Shown here piece after piece: positions 45,845-56,373 of a DNA stretch of 64,000 nt. Under the pieces are notes generated by a model that worked only from the letters and a program-made list of their open reading frames with translations, was not told the DNA's origin and did not search any database. This DNA is from G965232465 sp965232465 (GTDB lineage Bacteria; Pseudomonadota; Alphaproteobacteria; JAQWUY01). Numbering within the stretch: the stretch's first letter is position 1; each line of letters opens with the position of its first letter. The stretch spans positions 2,232,001-2,296,000 of the forward strand of contig OZ246977.1 of assembly GCA_965232465.1 (NCBI GenBank), read 5' to 3'. The position numbers and the translations under genes were made by a program.

Positions 45845-47428
45845 ATGAAAATTGGTGCATTAAAGGAAAATACTAAGGGTGAAAATCGTGTATCTATGAC
45901 CCCTGATAGTGCTGTGCAATTACAAAAATTAGGACATGATTGTTTTATCGAATCTGGGGCGGGCATAGCATCCGGGTTTACGGACGACATGTACACAGCG
46001 GTTGGTGTACACATTATAAAAACCACAGAAAACTTGTGTAAAACCGCAGATATTATTACCAAGGTCTCTGTACCAAAAAATACAGAATTGGCACAGATAC
46101 CGGCGAACAAAACTTTAATTTCATTTTTTAATCCTGCGGATAATCCAGCATTACTGGAACAGGCAAAATCCCAATCGACAAATATTATTGCCATGGAAAT
46201 GGTACCCCGTATCAGCCGGGCACAAAAAATGGATGCGTTATCGTCCATGGCAAATATCGCTGGATACCGGGCGGTTATTGAGGCGGGCAACAATTTTGGA
46301 CGATTCTTCACCGGACAAGTTACCGCCGCAGGCAAAATCCCCCCCGCAAAAGTATTGGTTATCGGTGCGGGCGTGGCGGGATTGGCGGCAATTGGCACCG
46401 CCACTTCACTGGGGGCAATTGTACGGGCATTTGATGTACGCCCCGAAGTGGCGGAACAAATTGAATCAATGGGGGCAACATTTTTATTTCTTGATTTTGA
46501 TGATGCACAAAATGAGGCGGGACAAGACGGTGCGGAAACCGGCGGATACGCCACCCCCTCTAGCCCAGAATTTCGTGAAAAACAGCTGCAATGTTTTCGT
46601 GCCCAAGCCCCCGACATCGACATTGTCATTACCACCGCACTTATCCCGAACCGCCCCGCCCCCAAGTTATGGCTAGCGGATATGGTGGCGTTAATGAAAC
46701 CCGGGTCTGTGGTGATTGATCTGGCGGCGGAAAAGGGGGGTAACTGTGATTTAACCGTTGCCGACAAACGGATTGTATCCGATAATGGTGTCATTGTTAT
46801 TGGATACACCGATTTTCCCAGCCGTATGGCACCACAAAGCTCGATGCTGTATGCCACCAATATTCGCCATATGATTGCGGACCTAACCCCCGAAAAAGAT
46901 GGGGTCATTGTACACGATATGCAAGACGATGTTATCCGTGGGGCAACGGCGGTATATGGGGCGGAAATTACCTTTCCCCCACCGCCACCAAAAATACAAG
47001 CCATTGCCAGTGCAGTAAACAAAAAACAACCCCCATTACCCCCCATGCAAATGGAAGCACAACAACGGGCAAAAAATGCTCTGATAACAAAACGCAGTTT
47101 TACCATGATAGGCATTGGTATTATTGCCACATTGGCACTGGGTACGATTGCCCCCGCCAGTTTCATGCAGCACTTTGTGGTGTTCGTGTTGTCCTGTTTT
47201 GTCGGATACCAAGTGATTTGGAATGTGAGCCACGCCCTGCACACACCCTTAATGGCGGTTACCAATGCCATATCGGGAATTGTGGTCATTGGGGCGGTAT
47301 TACAATTAGGCACCAGTTCCATACTTATTACAGTATTGGCATCTATTGCTGTGCTGATTGCCGCCATTAACATTGTCGGGGGGTTCTTGGTGACCCGACG
47401 GATGCTTGCTATGTTCCAAAAATCATAA
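45845..47428 (+). CDS. pntA: NAD(P) transhydrogenase subunit alpha
   Basis: A 527-residue PntA with an N-terminal NAD-binding domain: MKIGALKENTKGENRVSMTPDSA, EMVPRISRAQKMDALSSMANIAGYRAVIE, PPAKVLVIGAGVAGLAAIGTA. A proline-rich linker is followed by three membrane helices at about 415-525 (FTMIGIGIIATLALG, HFVVFVLSCFVGYQVIW, ILITVLASIAVLIAAINIVGGFLV). It couples proton entry to NADPH formation with PntB. AGAGGAT precedes the start. It is divergent from lysK, with the promoters in the 204-bp gap. Confidence 0.95.
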   Translation: MKIGALKENTKGENRVSMTPDSAVQLQKLGHDCFIESGAGIASGFTDDMYTAVGVHIIKTTENLCKTADIITKVSVPKNTELAQIPANKTLISFFNPADNPALLEQAKSQSTNIIAMEMVPRISRAQKMDALSSMANIAGYRAVIEAGNNFGRFFTGQVTAAGKIPPAKVLVIGAGVAGLAAIGTATSLGAIVRAFDVRPEVAEQIESMGATFLFLDFDDAQNEAGQDGAETGGYATPSSPEFREKQLQCFRAQAPDIDIVITTALIPNRPAPKLWLADMVALMKPGSVVIDLAAEKGGNCDLTVADKRIVSDNGVIVIGYTDFPSRMAPQSSMLYATNIRHMIADLTPEKDGVIVHDMQDDVIRGATAVYGAEITFPPPPPKIQAIASAVNKKQPPLPPMQMEAQQRAKNALITKRSFTMIGIGIIATLALGTIAPASFMQHFVVFVLSCFVGYQVIWNVSHALHTPLMAVTNAISGIVVIGAVLQLGTSSILITVLASIAVLIAAINIVGGFLVTRRMLAMFQKS

Positions 47429-47440
47429 GGGGAACTTATT

Positions 47441-48871
47441 ATGTTTGAAAATATTATTACCGCATCTTATATTATTGCCCTTGTGTTATTTATCCTTTCA
47501 TTGGGCGGTTTATCGAACCAAGAAAGTGCCAAAAGAGCCATATGGTACGGTATTATCGGTATGGGCTTTGCCCTGTTTGGGGCAATGTTAGGCGTCAAAA
47601 GCAATACATATGGGTGGCTTATCCCTACCCTTACCCTTGGGGCGGTGGTGGGATACTTTGTGGCAAAACGGGTGGAAATGACGGAAATGCCCCAATTGGT
47701 GGCAATTCTGCATTCGTTTGTCGGCTTGGCGGCGGTGTTTATCAGTATTAACGCCAGCCTTGAAATATTGGCGGTGACAATAGTAGGCGAATTAAATATC
47801 GGTACCTTTTCAAAATTTGCCGAAAAAATATCCTATAAAAATAATACTGAATTACATATCTTACGCACGGAAATTATCCTAGGCGTGTTTATTGGGGCGG
47901 TAACCTTCACCGGATCGATCATAGCATTTGGAAAATTGGCGGGTAAAGTCAATGGCAAAGCCATTAAATTACCCGGCGGGCACATTTGGAATATTGGGGC
48001 ATTGGTACTATCCATATGGTGTGGGTATCAATATTTTATAACCGATGCCACCATATGGCTGGTATATTTATCCATACTAGCAGGCTTTATCGGTATTCAC
48101 CTGATTATGGGTATCGGTGGGGCGGATATGCCCGTGGTCGTATCGATGTTAAACAGCTATTCTGGGTGGGCTGCCGCCGCTATTGGTTTTTCATTGGAAA
48201 ATGACTTGTTAATCGTAACCGGTGCGTTGGTCGGGTCTTCGGGGGCAATTTTATCGTATATCATGTGCAGAGCTATGAATCGTGCGTTTATATCGGTTAT
48301 TTTGGGCGGTTTTGGTAACACCACAGGACCCCAACAAGACATCGAAGGGGAGCAAATCGCCATCGAAGCAGATGGCGTAGCAAGTGCTTTAAACGATGCG
48401 GATTCGGTAGTGATTGTCCCCGGATATGGCATGGCAGTGGCACAAGCCCAACAATCCGTATCTGAGCTGACAAAACGCTTAATCCACCAAGGAAAAACTG
48501 TGCGATTTGCCATACATCCGGTGGCGGGAAGATTACCGGGGCATATGAATGTGTTACTGGCGGAAGCAAAAGTCCCCTATGATATTGTATTGGAAATGGA
48601 TGAAATTAACAAAGATTTTCCCGATACAGATGTGGTGATTGTTATCGGTTCAAACGACACTGTAAACCCCGCCGCCCAAGACGATCCGACAAGTCCTATC
48701 GCTGGTATGCCTGTGCTGGAAGTATGGCACGCAAAACAAGTATTCGTCTGTAAACGGGGTGCCGGTGCAGGATATTCAGGCATAGAAAACCCCCTGTTTT
48801 ATAAACAAAACACCCGTATGTATTATGGCGATGCCAAAGCAAGCATGGATAGGTTAATCAGTTTGTTATAA
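47441..48871 (+). CDS. pntB: NAD(P) transhydrogenase subunit beta
   Basis: A 476-residue membrane protein with eight or nine helices in the first 265 residues (for example IGIHLIMGIGGADMPVVVSMLNSYSGWAAAAIGF) and a C-terminal NADP-binding domain: VIVPGYGMAVAQAQQSVSEL, VRFAIHPVAGRLPGHMNVLLAEAKVPYD, VIGSNDTVNPAAQDDPTSPIAGMPVLEVW. It follows pntA by 12 bp. Confidence 0.96.
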   Translation: MFENIITASYIIALVLFILSLGGLSNQESAKRAIWYGIIGMGFALFGAMLGVKSNTYGWLIPTLTLGAVVGYFVAKRVEMTEMPQLVAILHSFVGLAAVFISINASLEILAVTIVGELNIGTFSKFAEKISYKNNTELHILRTEIILGVFIGAVTFTGSIIAFGKLAGKVNGKAIKLPGGHIWNIGALVLSIWCGYQYFITDATIWLVYLSILAGFIGIHLIMGIGGADMPVVVSMLNSYSGWAAAAIGFSLENDLLIVTGALVGSSGAILSYIMCRAMNRAFISVILGGFGNTTGPQQDIEGEQIAIEADGVASALNDADSVVIVPGYGMAVAQAQQSVSELTKRLIHQGKTVRFAIHPVAGRLPGHMNVLLAEAKVPYDIVLEMDEINKDFPDTDVVIVIGSNDTVNPAAQDDPTSPIAGMPVLEVWHAKQVFVCKRGAGAGYSGIENPLFYKQNTRMYYGDAKASMDRLISLL

Positions 48872-48957
48872 GTATACATATAAAATCAATTCGGTACAAA
48901 ATGATTCACTATAATTATACTGCACATTTTATTTTGTTGGTTATATGGTGAGTCTAA

Positions 48958-49097
48958 GGGGCTAACGCCCCTCGTGCGTTTAATGTGGATTTACCCATGC
49001 TTCGCATGACAAAAACTCACACATGTTCACCCCACTTTGCACCCCGATCGGACACCACAATGCCACTGCGTGGCAAGCGGTTGCAACCGCATTTAGT
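48958..49097 (+). repeat. four-hairpin intergenic repeat, copy A
   Basis: 140 bp between pntB and ilvD. Four short palindromes follow each other: GGGGC-TAAC-GCCCC, CATGC-TTC-GCATG, TGCCA-CTGCG-TGGCA and GCGGTTGCAACCGC. It matches copy B (51193-51321), with two stems changed by compensating substitutions. A further A/T palindrome lies just after it (49093-49121), the remainder of the 360-bp gap, which holds no gene. Type unknown: a mobile REP-like element or a structured RNA. Confidence 0.8.
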
Positions 49098-49231
49098 CAA
49101 TCAAATTAAATTTAATTGACTATAGCACATAAATCCCATCGTCACGCACAAAAAATTTTAATGTTATTTTTGTGTGTCATGCGGAAAATATGGGTGAGAT
49201 TGTTAAATCTCATAAAACAAAACCGCCAAGA

Positions 49232-51100
49232 CTATATGTCGTTTGGAAAGTGTTCACTTATATCACGAATGCCCCCTTTGTCGGCGGATTGGGCAAAGAA
49301 AGCGTATGCTTTTAGGGCATCTGATACTTTACGGGTGCGTTTTTCTTTGGGACGCCAGCCATATACGCCTTTTTCATTCATTTTTTTACGGCGAAACGCC
49401 AATTCTTCGTCTGAAATCATAATATTGATGGTGCGATTGGGAATGTCGATATCGATACCGTCGCCGGGTTCAATCAATGCCATTGCCCCACCTTTTGCGG
49501 ATTCGGGGGACACATGCCCAATGGATAATCCGGACGATCCGCCGGAAAAACGCCCATCGGTAACCAACGCACATTTTTTACCCAATCCCATAGACTTTAA
49601 ATAGGCGGTCGGATATAACATTTCTTGCATTCCCGGTCCCCCTCTTGGGCCTTCGTATCGTACAATAACCACATCGCCCGGTTGCACTTCACCGCCCAAG
49701 ATACCGGCAACCGCACTGTCTTGTGATTCAAAAATACGGGCGGTGCCCCGGAATTTCCAGATTTCTTCTTCCACACCAGCGGTCTTCACCACACAGCCAT
49801 CTTCCGCCAAGTTTCCGAATAAAATTGCCAATCCCCCCTCCGTACTATACGCATTTTCAAAATTACGAATACAGCCATTTACCCGGTCTGTGTCCAGACT
49901 TTCCCACTTGTTATTTTGTGAAAAGGCTTGCGTTGTACGGACGCCCCCCGGTGCCGCCTTGTAAAAATCAATAACCTGTTGGCTGGGATTGTTCATAATA
50001 TCCCATTTTTCCAACGCATCGCCCAAAGTTGGGGCATGGACTGTGTATGTGGTGATGTCAATCAATCCCGCCCGATTTAATTCCCCCATTAACCCCATAA
50101 TACCACCCGCCCGGTGCACATCTTCCATATGAAATTCGATGGTCGCCGGGGCAACCTTCGAATAACACCCCACTTTGCGGGATAAGGCATCAATATCAGA
50201 CATTTTAAAATCGACTTTTGCCTCATGTGCCGCCGCCAGCAAGTGTAAAATCGTATTTGTTGAACCGCCCATGGCAATATCGAGAGTCATACAATTGTCA
50301 AAATTTGCCCGGGTGGCTATGGAACGGGGTAAAACCGTATGGTCGTCTTGTTCATAATAGCGTTTTGCCAAATCGACAATACGGCGACCGGCTTCGAGGA
50401 ACAACCCCTTACGGGCGGCATGGGTGGCAAGTACGGATCCATTCCCCGGTAAACCTAGCCCCATGGCTTCCACCAAACAGTTCATGGAATTTGCCGTAAA
50501 CATCCCCGAACACGATCCACATGTGGGACAGGCGGATCGTTCGATTTCCGCCACCGTTTCATCGTCTATGTCCGGGTCTGCCGCATCAATCATGGCATCG
50601 ACCAAATCCAATTTACGGACAATTCCCGTATCATCGGCAATGGTCTTGCCCGCCTCCATCGGCCCCCCAGACACAAAAATAGTGGGAATATTTAAGCGCA
50701 TAGTTGCCATTAACATCCCCGGTGTAATTTTATCACAGTTCGATATGCAAATTAACGCATCCGCACAATGGGCATTTGCCATGTATTCCACGCTGTCGGC
50801 AATCACATCACGGCTGGGCAACGAATACAACATACCATCATGTCCCATGGCAATCCCATCATCGACGGCAATAGTATTAAATTCTTTGGCTACACCGCCA
50901 TGTTTTTCAATTTCACGGGCAACCATTTGCCCCAAATCTTTGAGATGTACATGCCCGGGAACAAATTGGGTAAAACTGTTGGAAATGGCAATAATCGGTT
51001 TGCCAAAATCCTCATCCCCCATACCTGTGGCACGCCACAACGCCCGTGCCCCCGCCATATTGCGACCATGTGTAGATGTTTTCGAACGATAATTTGGCAT
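49232..51100 (-). CDS. ilvD: dihydroxy-acid dehydratase
   Basis: A 622-residue iron-sulfur dehydratase of valine, leucine and isoleucine synthesis, from the ATG at 51100 with AGGGGA upstream. Family marks: STHGRNMAGARALWRATGM, CDKITPGMLMATMRLNIPTIFVSGGPMEAG, SACPTCGSCSGMFTANSMNCL (cluster cysteines), MGGSTNTILHLLAAAHEA, VRYEGPRGGPGMQEMLYPT, TDGRFSGGSSGLSIGHVSPE. The length is normal. Flanked on both sides by the hairpin repeat. Confidence 0.96.
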   Translation of the reverse strand: MPNYRSKTSTHGRNMAGARALWRATGMGDEDFGKPIIAISNSFTQFVPGHVHLKDLGQMVAREIEKHGGVAKEFNTIAVDDGIAMGHDGMLYSLPSRDVIADSVEYMANAHCADALICISNCDKITPGMLMATMRLNIPTIFVSGGPMEAGKTIADDTGIVRKLDLVDAMIDAADPDIDDETVAEIERSACPTCGSCSGMFTANSMNCLVEAMGLGLPGNGSVLATHAARKGLFLEAGRRIVDLAKRYYEQDDHTVLPRSIATRANFDNCMTLDIAMGGSTNTILHLLAAAHEAKVDFKMSDIDALSRKVGCYSKVAPATIEFHMEDVHRAGGIMGLMGELNRAGLIDITTYTVHAPTLGDALEKWDIMNNPSQQVIDFYKAAPGGVRTTQAFSQNNKWESLDTDRVNGCIRNFENAYSTEGGLAILFGNLAEDGCVVKTAGVEEEIWKFRGTARIFESQDSAVAGILGGEVQPGDVVIVRYEGPRGGPGMQEMLYPTAYLKSMGLGKKCALVTDGRFSGGSSGLSIGHVSPESAKGGAMALIEPGDGIDIDIPNRTINIMISDEELAFRRKKMNEKGVYGWRPKEKRTRKVSDALKAYAFFAQSADKGGIRDISEHFPNDI

Positions 51101-51192
51101 GTATTTTCCCCTAATATAGTATTGTGTTTCACAAAATGGTGTCGGTATATACATTATAATTACTTTTTTGTTTTTATGCAACTATAGTTAAT

Positions 51193-51321
51193 GGGGCTAA
51201 CGCCCCTCGTGCGTTTAAGGTGGATTTTCCTGCACTTCGTGCAACAAAATACCACACGCACTTCACCCCTGCTCTGCACCACAATGCGACTGCGTCGCAA
51301 GCGGTTGCAACCGCATTTAGT
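51193..51321 (+). repeat. four-hairpin intergenic repeat, copy B
   Basis: 129 bp between res and ilvD, in the same orientation as copy A. The outer stems GGGGC-TAAC-GCCCC and GCGGTTGCAACCGC are unchanged. The inner stems read TGCAC-TTC-GTGCA and TGCGA-CTGCG-TCGCA, so several bases differ from copy A on both sides of each stem. It lies 93 bp upstream of the ilvD start. Confidence 0.8.
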
Positions 51322-51370
51322 ATAAAAAATTACCAAAATCGCCAATAAAATAGACTTATTTATGTATCCC

Positions 51371-54300
51371 TTATTTATACACCCCTTGCATAATTTTGTT
51401 TTGTAAACTGTCGTAGGAATCTATGACATCGTATGTAACATTGTCTTGATTTATGGTTTTAAAATATTTTCTGGCACATTGTATTTTATGGTTTTCGATG
51501 GCTCTTAGTTGCATAGAGCTCATACTGCCTTTGGTTTCGGCAATAAAATATATGTGTTTGGTTTGGGTATCTGTATACACGATTGCCCAGTCCGGATTAT
51601 ACTTGCCCACAGGGGTGGGAATGTAAAATCCATTGGGGAGTTTGCTGTATATAATCACTTCTTGGTTTGCTTCCAATGCGTCGGTAAATGTCTGTTCGTT
51701 TTTGGAATCGGTTTTTACATAATCATACACATGCTTATCAGTGCGATTATCCTGCTTGATATTAAAATTTTCGGTGGTGAAAATATCGTTTAATTCAAAA
51801 CATTCATTACCCGCATTATATGTTATATTTTCTATGACAGTGGTTGCTTTGGACTCTTGAATAATCTGACATATATTTTTAATAAATTCCTGTGGGTTTT
51901 GCCTAAACAGGCTAAATCTTGCTGCGTTTATTTTGCTTAAAATCTGACCCACTGTGTGACGGGTCAGTTGTGTTTTTTCCACAATGCTATCGATTAAATC
52001 ATACGCCGTATAATCCGCCAAGTTTGACGATTTTTGACCATATGTAAATTGTGTGGGCTTATCAAATAAAACCCCTTGTGGTTCAAGATCCGTGTATTGT
52101 ATGTGGTCTTTTTGTTCCGCTTTGGTAATGGTGTATTTTTGTTGGGTAACAACCAGACTTGCATTGATGTTTTCAACGGATTGGTCTATCAATTGTTGGG
52201 TATCAAAATCCACCGCATAAACCGCTTTTTTGTTGATATTTTCCCAAAGTTGCAAAAATTCCTTGCGGTGTAGGTTATTATTGGGCGGGCAGTCTTGATA
52301 CCCACGCCCATTTTCAATACCGATCCCCACATCAGCCCTATATAAGTGTTGTATTAAATCTGTAATAGATTTTTCATAAGGTTGTAGGTTATCTGGGAGC
52401 GGTTTCAAGTTGTCATTGGCAATATCATCTTTACAGATATCTGTAATATAATCGTTATCGTCTGTATAATTATTTTGTAACAAATACCGTTCGATACTCC
52501 GGGCAGTTGGGTTATCAATAATTTGTTCGTTTCCTTGTGCATCACATAGTTTCTTATTCAAGAAATAATCTTGTGTTGCCTGTGTAGGGCGGAATTTAAT
52601 ATTTTCCTTGATTTCCCTCTGCAAACCATCGGCAAAGTCCCTGTAACTTTCACTGGGTACCACGGTTAATACATTGATTTTGTGTGCGTCCCCATCGATA
52701 CGCATGCCATCTTGATTAACACACAACCGCAACCCCCGCCCGATTTCTTGTCTGCGTCTGATTTCGCTGTTGGCGTTTTTAAGGGTACATATTGTAAATA
52801 TGTTGGGGTTATCCCACCCTTCGCTCAAAGCAGAGTGGGAAAATATAAACCGTACGGGTTCATCAAACGACAATAACCGTTGTTTATCTTTTAAAATTAA
52901 ATCATATGCATCCGCATCTTTTGCCTCCCCTTTGTTTTCCCCGCGTTTTTCAATACTAGGGTCTGTTAGATGTTTATTTTTGTCCATGGAAAAATATCCA
53001 TTGTGGACTTTTTGCACTTCTTGTCCATACCGTTTTAAATACTGTTGATAGGACGAGGGTTCCAAATCCAAAAATTCATTCAGAACATTTTTGTATTCTT
53101 GTTCAAATATTTCTGCATACTCTCCATTGTATTTGCCATTATCATAGACACGATACTTTGCAACTGTGTCAATAAAAAACAAGGTTAAACACTTTATCCC
53201 TTGCTTAAACAACTTTTGTTCTTTTTCGAAGTGGGATTTAATCGCCTCCCGAATTTGTAACCGCCGTAAAGTTGATTCGGTTATATCCCCCCGTGAAGTT
53301 CCCAGAGACATAACGATACCATTTTCAAATGTTACCATATCTTTTACCACATCAATATCGGTTATGACATACCTGTTCGCATATGTTTTTAATCCATTGG
53401 ATTCATCAAACATATTTGCCCCCTTGCCCAGTTTTTTTGTTACCCGCTTGATTTTTCCCGATGTAAGGGATTGTTCGAATTCTATTTTAATCATAGGGGG
53501 ATGATTTTTGCCAACAACATAATCTTGAATATACATATAATCGCTATTGCCTTGTTGCCCATCACAGGTAATCCCCAATACCCGAATTTTTTTGACCAGT
53601 TTTTTATGGTACGCATCAATAGCATCCAGACGGTATATAAGATTACGGGTGGTTTTATGGGTGGCACTGTACCTTAAAATCATCAGCGGATTAAACGCAG
53701 CAAGCGATTGTAATGTTTTTGGGCTGTCCATTTTTTGCGGTTCGTCAACGATTAAAATAGGATTAGTCGCTTTAATCACATCAATCGGTTTACGGCTTTG
53801 AAAGCTGTCTTGTTCCTCATAAATCCGCCGTTGATCTTTACCGGTCGAATTAAACGCTTGAATATTGATAATCATAACTTGAATATCTTTTGATGATGCG
53901 AATGCGTCGACTTCGTGTAATCGGGTGGAATTGTATATAAAGTGGCGTAATTTCTTATTATACCCCAAATCTGTTTTAAAGTGGTCAGCGGATAGTTCAA
54001 TGGATTTTGCCACCCCTTCCCGTATGGCAATGGACGGCACAATAATAATAAACTTGTTCCACCCATATTTTTGATTTAATGCGTATATGGTTTTTAAGTA
54101 TACGAATGTTTTACCGGTTCCGGTTTCCATTTCTATATCAAGGTTTATGGGACATCGATTGTGCGTATCTATATGCAATACAGACGATTCTTCCAAGCCT
54201 TTATCGGATTGACGGCTTTGTACATCCTGTATATTACTCAGAACTTGGGCATAGCTAATGTCCAACTTTGCATTCTTATAGCCCCTTTCCGCAAGATCTA

Positions 54301-54436
54301 TGGTCTGTTGTTGCGTTACCTTGCCCATATCCCGAATATACGACAAAGGCATCATATTAGGCTGTCCTTGAAAACAATCAACCACCGCTTGAATGGCGTG
54401 TTGTTGGTATGGGTAGTTTTTAAATTGTAATTTCAT
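51371..54436 (-). CDS. res: type III restriction endonuclease subunit Res
   Basis: A 1021-residue helicase-nuclease. Superfamily 2 helicase: Walker A METGTGKT (about 103-110), motif Ia VPSIAIREGV, DEPQ box in ILIVDEPQKM, motif III LRYSATHKT, C-terminal helicase FIFSHSALSEGWDNPNIF and EIGRGLRLCVNQDG. The C-terminal PD-(D/E)xK nuclease reads NPDWAIVYTD (D949) then FIAETKGS (E967, K969). It needs the Mod subunit for DNA recognition and cleaves when two unmodified sites are met. It is the last gene of the second defence operon. AAGGAG precedes the start, so it can be translated even when mod is off. Confidence 0.95.
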   Translation of the reverse strand: MKLQFKNYPYQQHAIQAVVDCFQGQPNMMPLSYIRDMGKVTQQQTIDLAERGYKNAKLDISYAQVLSNIQDVQSRQSDKGLEESSVLHIDTHNRCPINLDIEMETGTGKTFVYLKTIYALNQKYGWNKFIIIVPSIAIREGVAKSIELSADHFKTDLGYNKKLRHFIYNSTRLHEVDAFASSKDIQVMIINIQAFNSTGKDQRRIYEEQDSFQSRKPIDVIKATNPILIVDEPQKMDSPKTLQSLAAFNPLMILRYSATHKTTRNLIYRLDAIDAYHKKLVKKIRVLGITCDGQQGNSDYMYIQDYVVGKNHPPMIKIEFEQSLTSGKIKRVTKKLGKGANMFDESNGLKTYANRYVITDIDVVKDMVTFENGIVMSLGTSRGDITESTLRRLQIREAIKSHFEKEQKLFKQGIKCLTLFFIDTVAKYRVYDNGKYNGEYAEIFEQEYKNVLNEFLDLEPSSYQQYLKRYGQEVQKVHNGYFSMDKNKHLTDPSIEKRGENKGEAKDADAYDLILKDKQRLLSFDEPVRFIFSHSALSEGWDNPNIFTICTLKNANSEIRRRQEIGRGLRLCVNQDGMRIDGDAHKINVLTVVPSESYRDFADGLQREIKENIKFRPTQATQDYFLNKKLCDAQGNEQIIDNPTARSIERYLLQNNYTDDNDYITDICKDDIANDNLKPLPDNLQPYEKSITDLIQHLYRADVGIGIENGRGYQDCPPNNNLHRKEFLQLWENINKKAVYAVDFDTQQLIDQSVENINASLVVTQQKYTITKAEQKDHIQYTDLEPQGVLFDKPTQFTYGQKSSNLADYTAYDLIDSIVEKTQLTRHTVGQILSKINAARFSLFRQNPQEFIKNICQIIQESKATTVIENITYNAGNECFELNDIFTTENFNIKQDNRTDKHVYDYVKTDSKNEQTFTDALEANQEVIIYSKLPNGFYIPTPVGKYNPDWAIVYTDTQTKHIYFIAETKGSMSSMQLRAIENHKIQCARKYFKTINQDNVTYDVIDSYDSLQNKIMQGVYK

Positions 54437-54473
54437 GGGTCTTTCTCCTTTAATTATTTTGTGTCAAAACCCA

Positions 54474-56373
54474 TTATATCACTTTGATTTGTGTATTTGG
54501 GCTGTGGGTTTTAAACAGGGTTTCGGTGTTTATGCGTAAGGAATCATTATCGTTAAAACAGGCATCCCGAAACACCACACGGTGGGGGTGGTGTTGGGTC
54601 ATTTGTTCAACCATGGTTTCGGTTATGTTGTGGGCAAAGCACGCCATCAGGAAGGGGGTTTTTTCGGGATCGTTTTTGTCATAAACGCTATATACGGTTT
54701 TACCGTCGAATGTGTGGCGGGTGATGGGATGGTGCAGTTGGACGCCCCATGCCAATAATACCCCGAATAATAAATCCAGATCCGATCGGTCCGGTTTGAT
54801 ATTGTCGATCATATCGAGAATTTCAGCCTGAGTGGTTTGATTGGCGGTTTTTTGCACAGGTTTATAATTGCCAGAATCCATCTTAAAAACCCGAAACCCT
54901 GTATCGACGGCGGCCATAGCGGGGGGGGGGGGGTATATTTTGTCCCGCCCGTCGGATACGTTCCTTGGTTATTTCTGCTATGTTTGTGTATCCTGCCTTA
55001 TAGGCTTCGGATTTTTCATCTGTAAGTTCCGGTAACTGTACCGATATACATGTGCGTTTACCCCCATCCTCCGCATTTAATGCCATAACCGCATGGGCAG
55101 TGGTGCCAGAGCCTGCGAAGAAGTCTAGGATTATGTCGTCTTGTTGGGTAGCATACTGTATAAGTTTCTTAATAAAGTTATGCGGTTTTGTATAATCAAA
55201 AGGCTTAAAATCAGGAAATAAAGTATTCATCGTTTTTGTCGCATGCTGATTCATGTATGCATTATCAGTAAAAAATAAACTATCCACCAGTTTACATTCC
55301 TGCTTAACTTCCGATTTATACCTCTTGAATATAAAGCCTCGTTCATTTTTAGTATGGTGTTTCTTAAACTTAATTTTCCCTGTCTTGACATATTTTTCAA
55401 AGGTATTTTTAGCAAATCGCCATTCGCTATTTATCGGGGGCAAATCAACCTTGCCTGTATATGGATTTTTTATTTCAAAATAGGAACCGCCCCTAGCACT
55501 AGGGTTATCAGGCGCCCAATCGCCATTTGGATCATTATCAGGGTTTTTGTAATTTTCAAATGTTTTTGCTTCCCCTTGTAATTGCAAATTAACTTTATTC
55601 TTAGCGTATATTAGTGTATTTTCATGTTGTATATTATATCCTGTTTTAGCATCGTTTGTTGTTGATTTTGTTTTACGGATAAGGTCGCCCACAAAATTCT
55701 CTTCCCCAAACACTTCATCACACACTTTTTTTAAGTTCGCTTGTTCGTTATCGTCGATACTGATAAAAATAACCCCATCGTCCCTTAACAGATTGCGGGC
55801 AAGTAATAAGCGGGGGTATATCATCGACAACCAATCGCTATGATACCGCCCCTTACTTTGGGGGTTTGCCACCAATCGACCACCATTTTCATCAATATAA
55901 TCGGATTTCTCATCATATTCCGCCTTATCTTGCGTACGATTGTCTTTATATATAAAATCATTACCTGTGTTATACGGCGGATCAATGTATATCATTTTGA
56001 TTTTGCCAAGGTACGATTCCTGTAACAATTTTAATACATCCAGATTATCCCCTTCGATAAAGATATTTTCGGTTGTGGCAAAATCTTTACTTTCCGCTTC
56101 CACAGGACGAATCGTTTTATCAATGGGGGTATACGCCTGATTACGGGATTGTGCCTTGCCGGGCCAGTTCATCTGATACCGTTCCGGTTGCGTTGGGGTA
56201 ATAATATCCTTCGACAAATGCGATTTTAAAACTTCAAAATCAATGACTAGCACCACCCGCCCCTCAGCATCCCGACTCTCGATCACACAATCAGGAAACA
56301 ACGCCCCAATCCGCCGCACATTATCCAAATTCAAATCCCGACATGTCTTTAATTGTAATTTTTCAAAACCCAT
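54474..56373 (-). CDS. mod: type III DNA methyltransferase Mod, copy 1, phase-variable, out of frame here
   Basis: The start at 56373 (MGFEKLQLKTCRDLNL) overlaps the stop of copy 2 (TAATG). Beta-class adenine methylase: DPPYNTG (131-137) near the N-terminus, target-recognition region about 222-412, motif I DFFAGSGTTAHAV (about 416-428). At the end of the first part a C13 tract (54921-54933) shifts the frame: translation ends after about 496 residues (PPPPRYGRRRYRVSGF). The conserved Mod C-terminus (MAAVDTGFRVFKMDSGNY onward) continues in another frame from 54917 to 54474. With 12 or 15 C the gene is whole, 632 residues at 12 C. This is the layout of phase-variable mod genes. A sequencing indel is the main alternative. 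Confidence 0.88.
54921..54933 (-). repeat. poly-C13 switch tract in mod copy 1
   Basis: Thirteen C on the coding strand (G13 on plus). Frame logic: ATA then (CCC)n then GCTATGGCC is required for the full protein, so a multiple of three is ON and 13 is OFF. Confidence 0.9.

Noticed and set aside
45805..47373. A 522-codon open frame on the minus strand
   Set aside because: It is the antisense shadow of pntA: low-complexity Ala/Ser/Ile-rich product, no ribosome site, and the plus-strand product matches PntA across its whole length.
50424..51092. A 222-codon plus-strand frame across ilvD
   Set aside because: An antisense shadow of the highly conserved dehydratase; the product has no recognisable fold.
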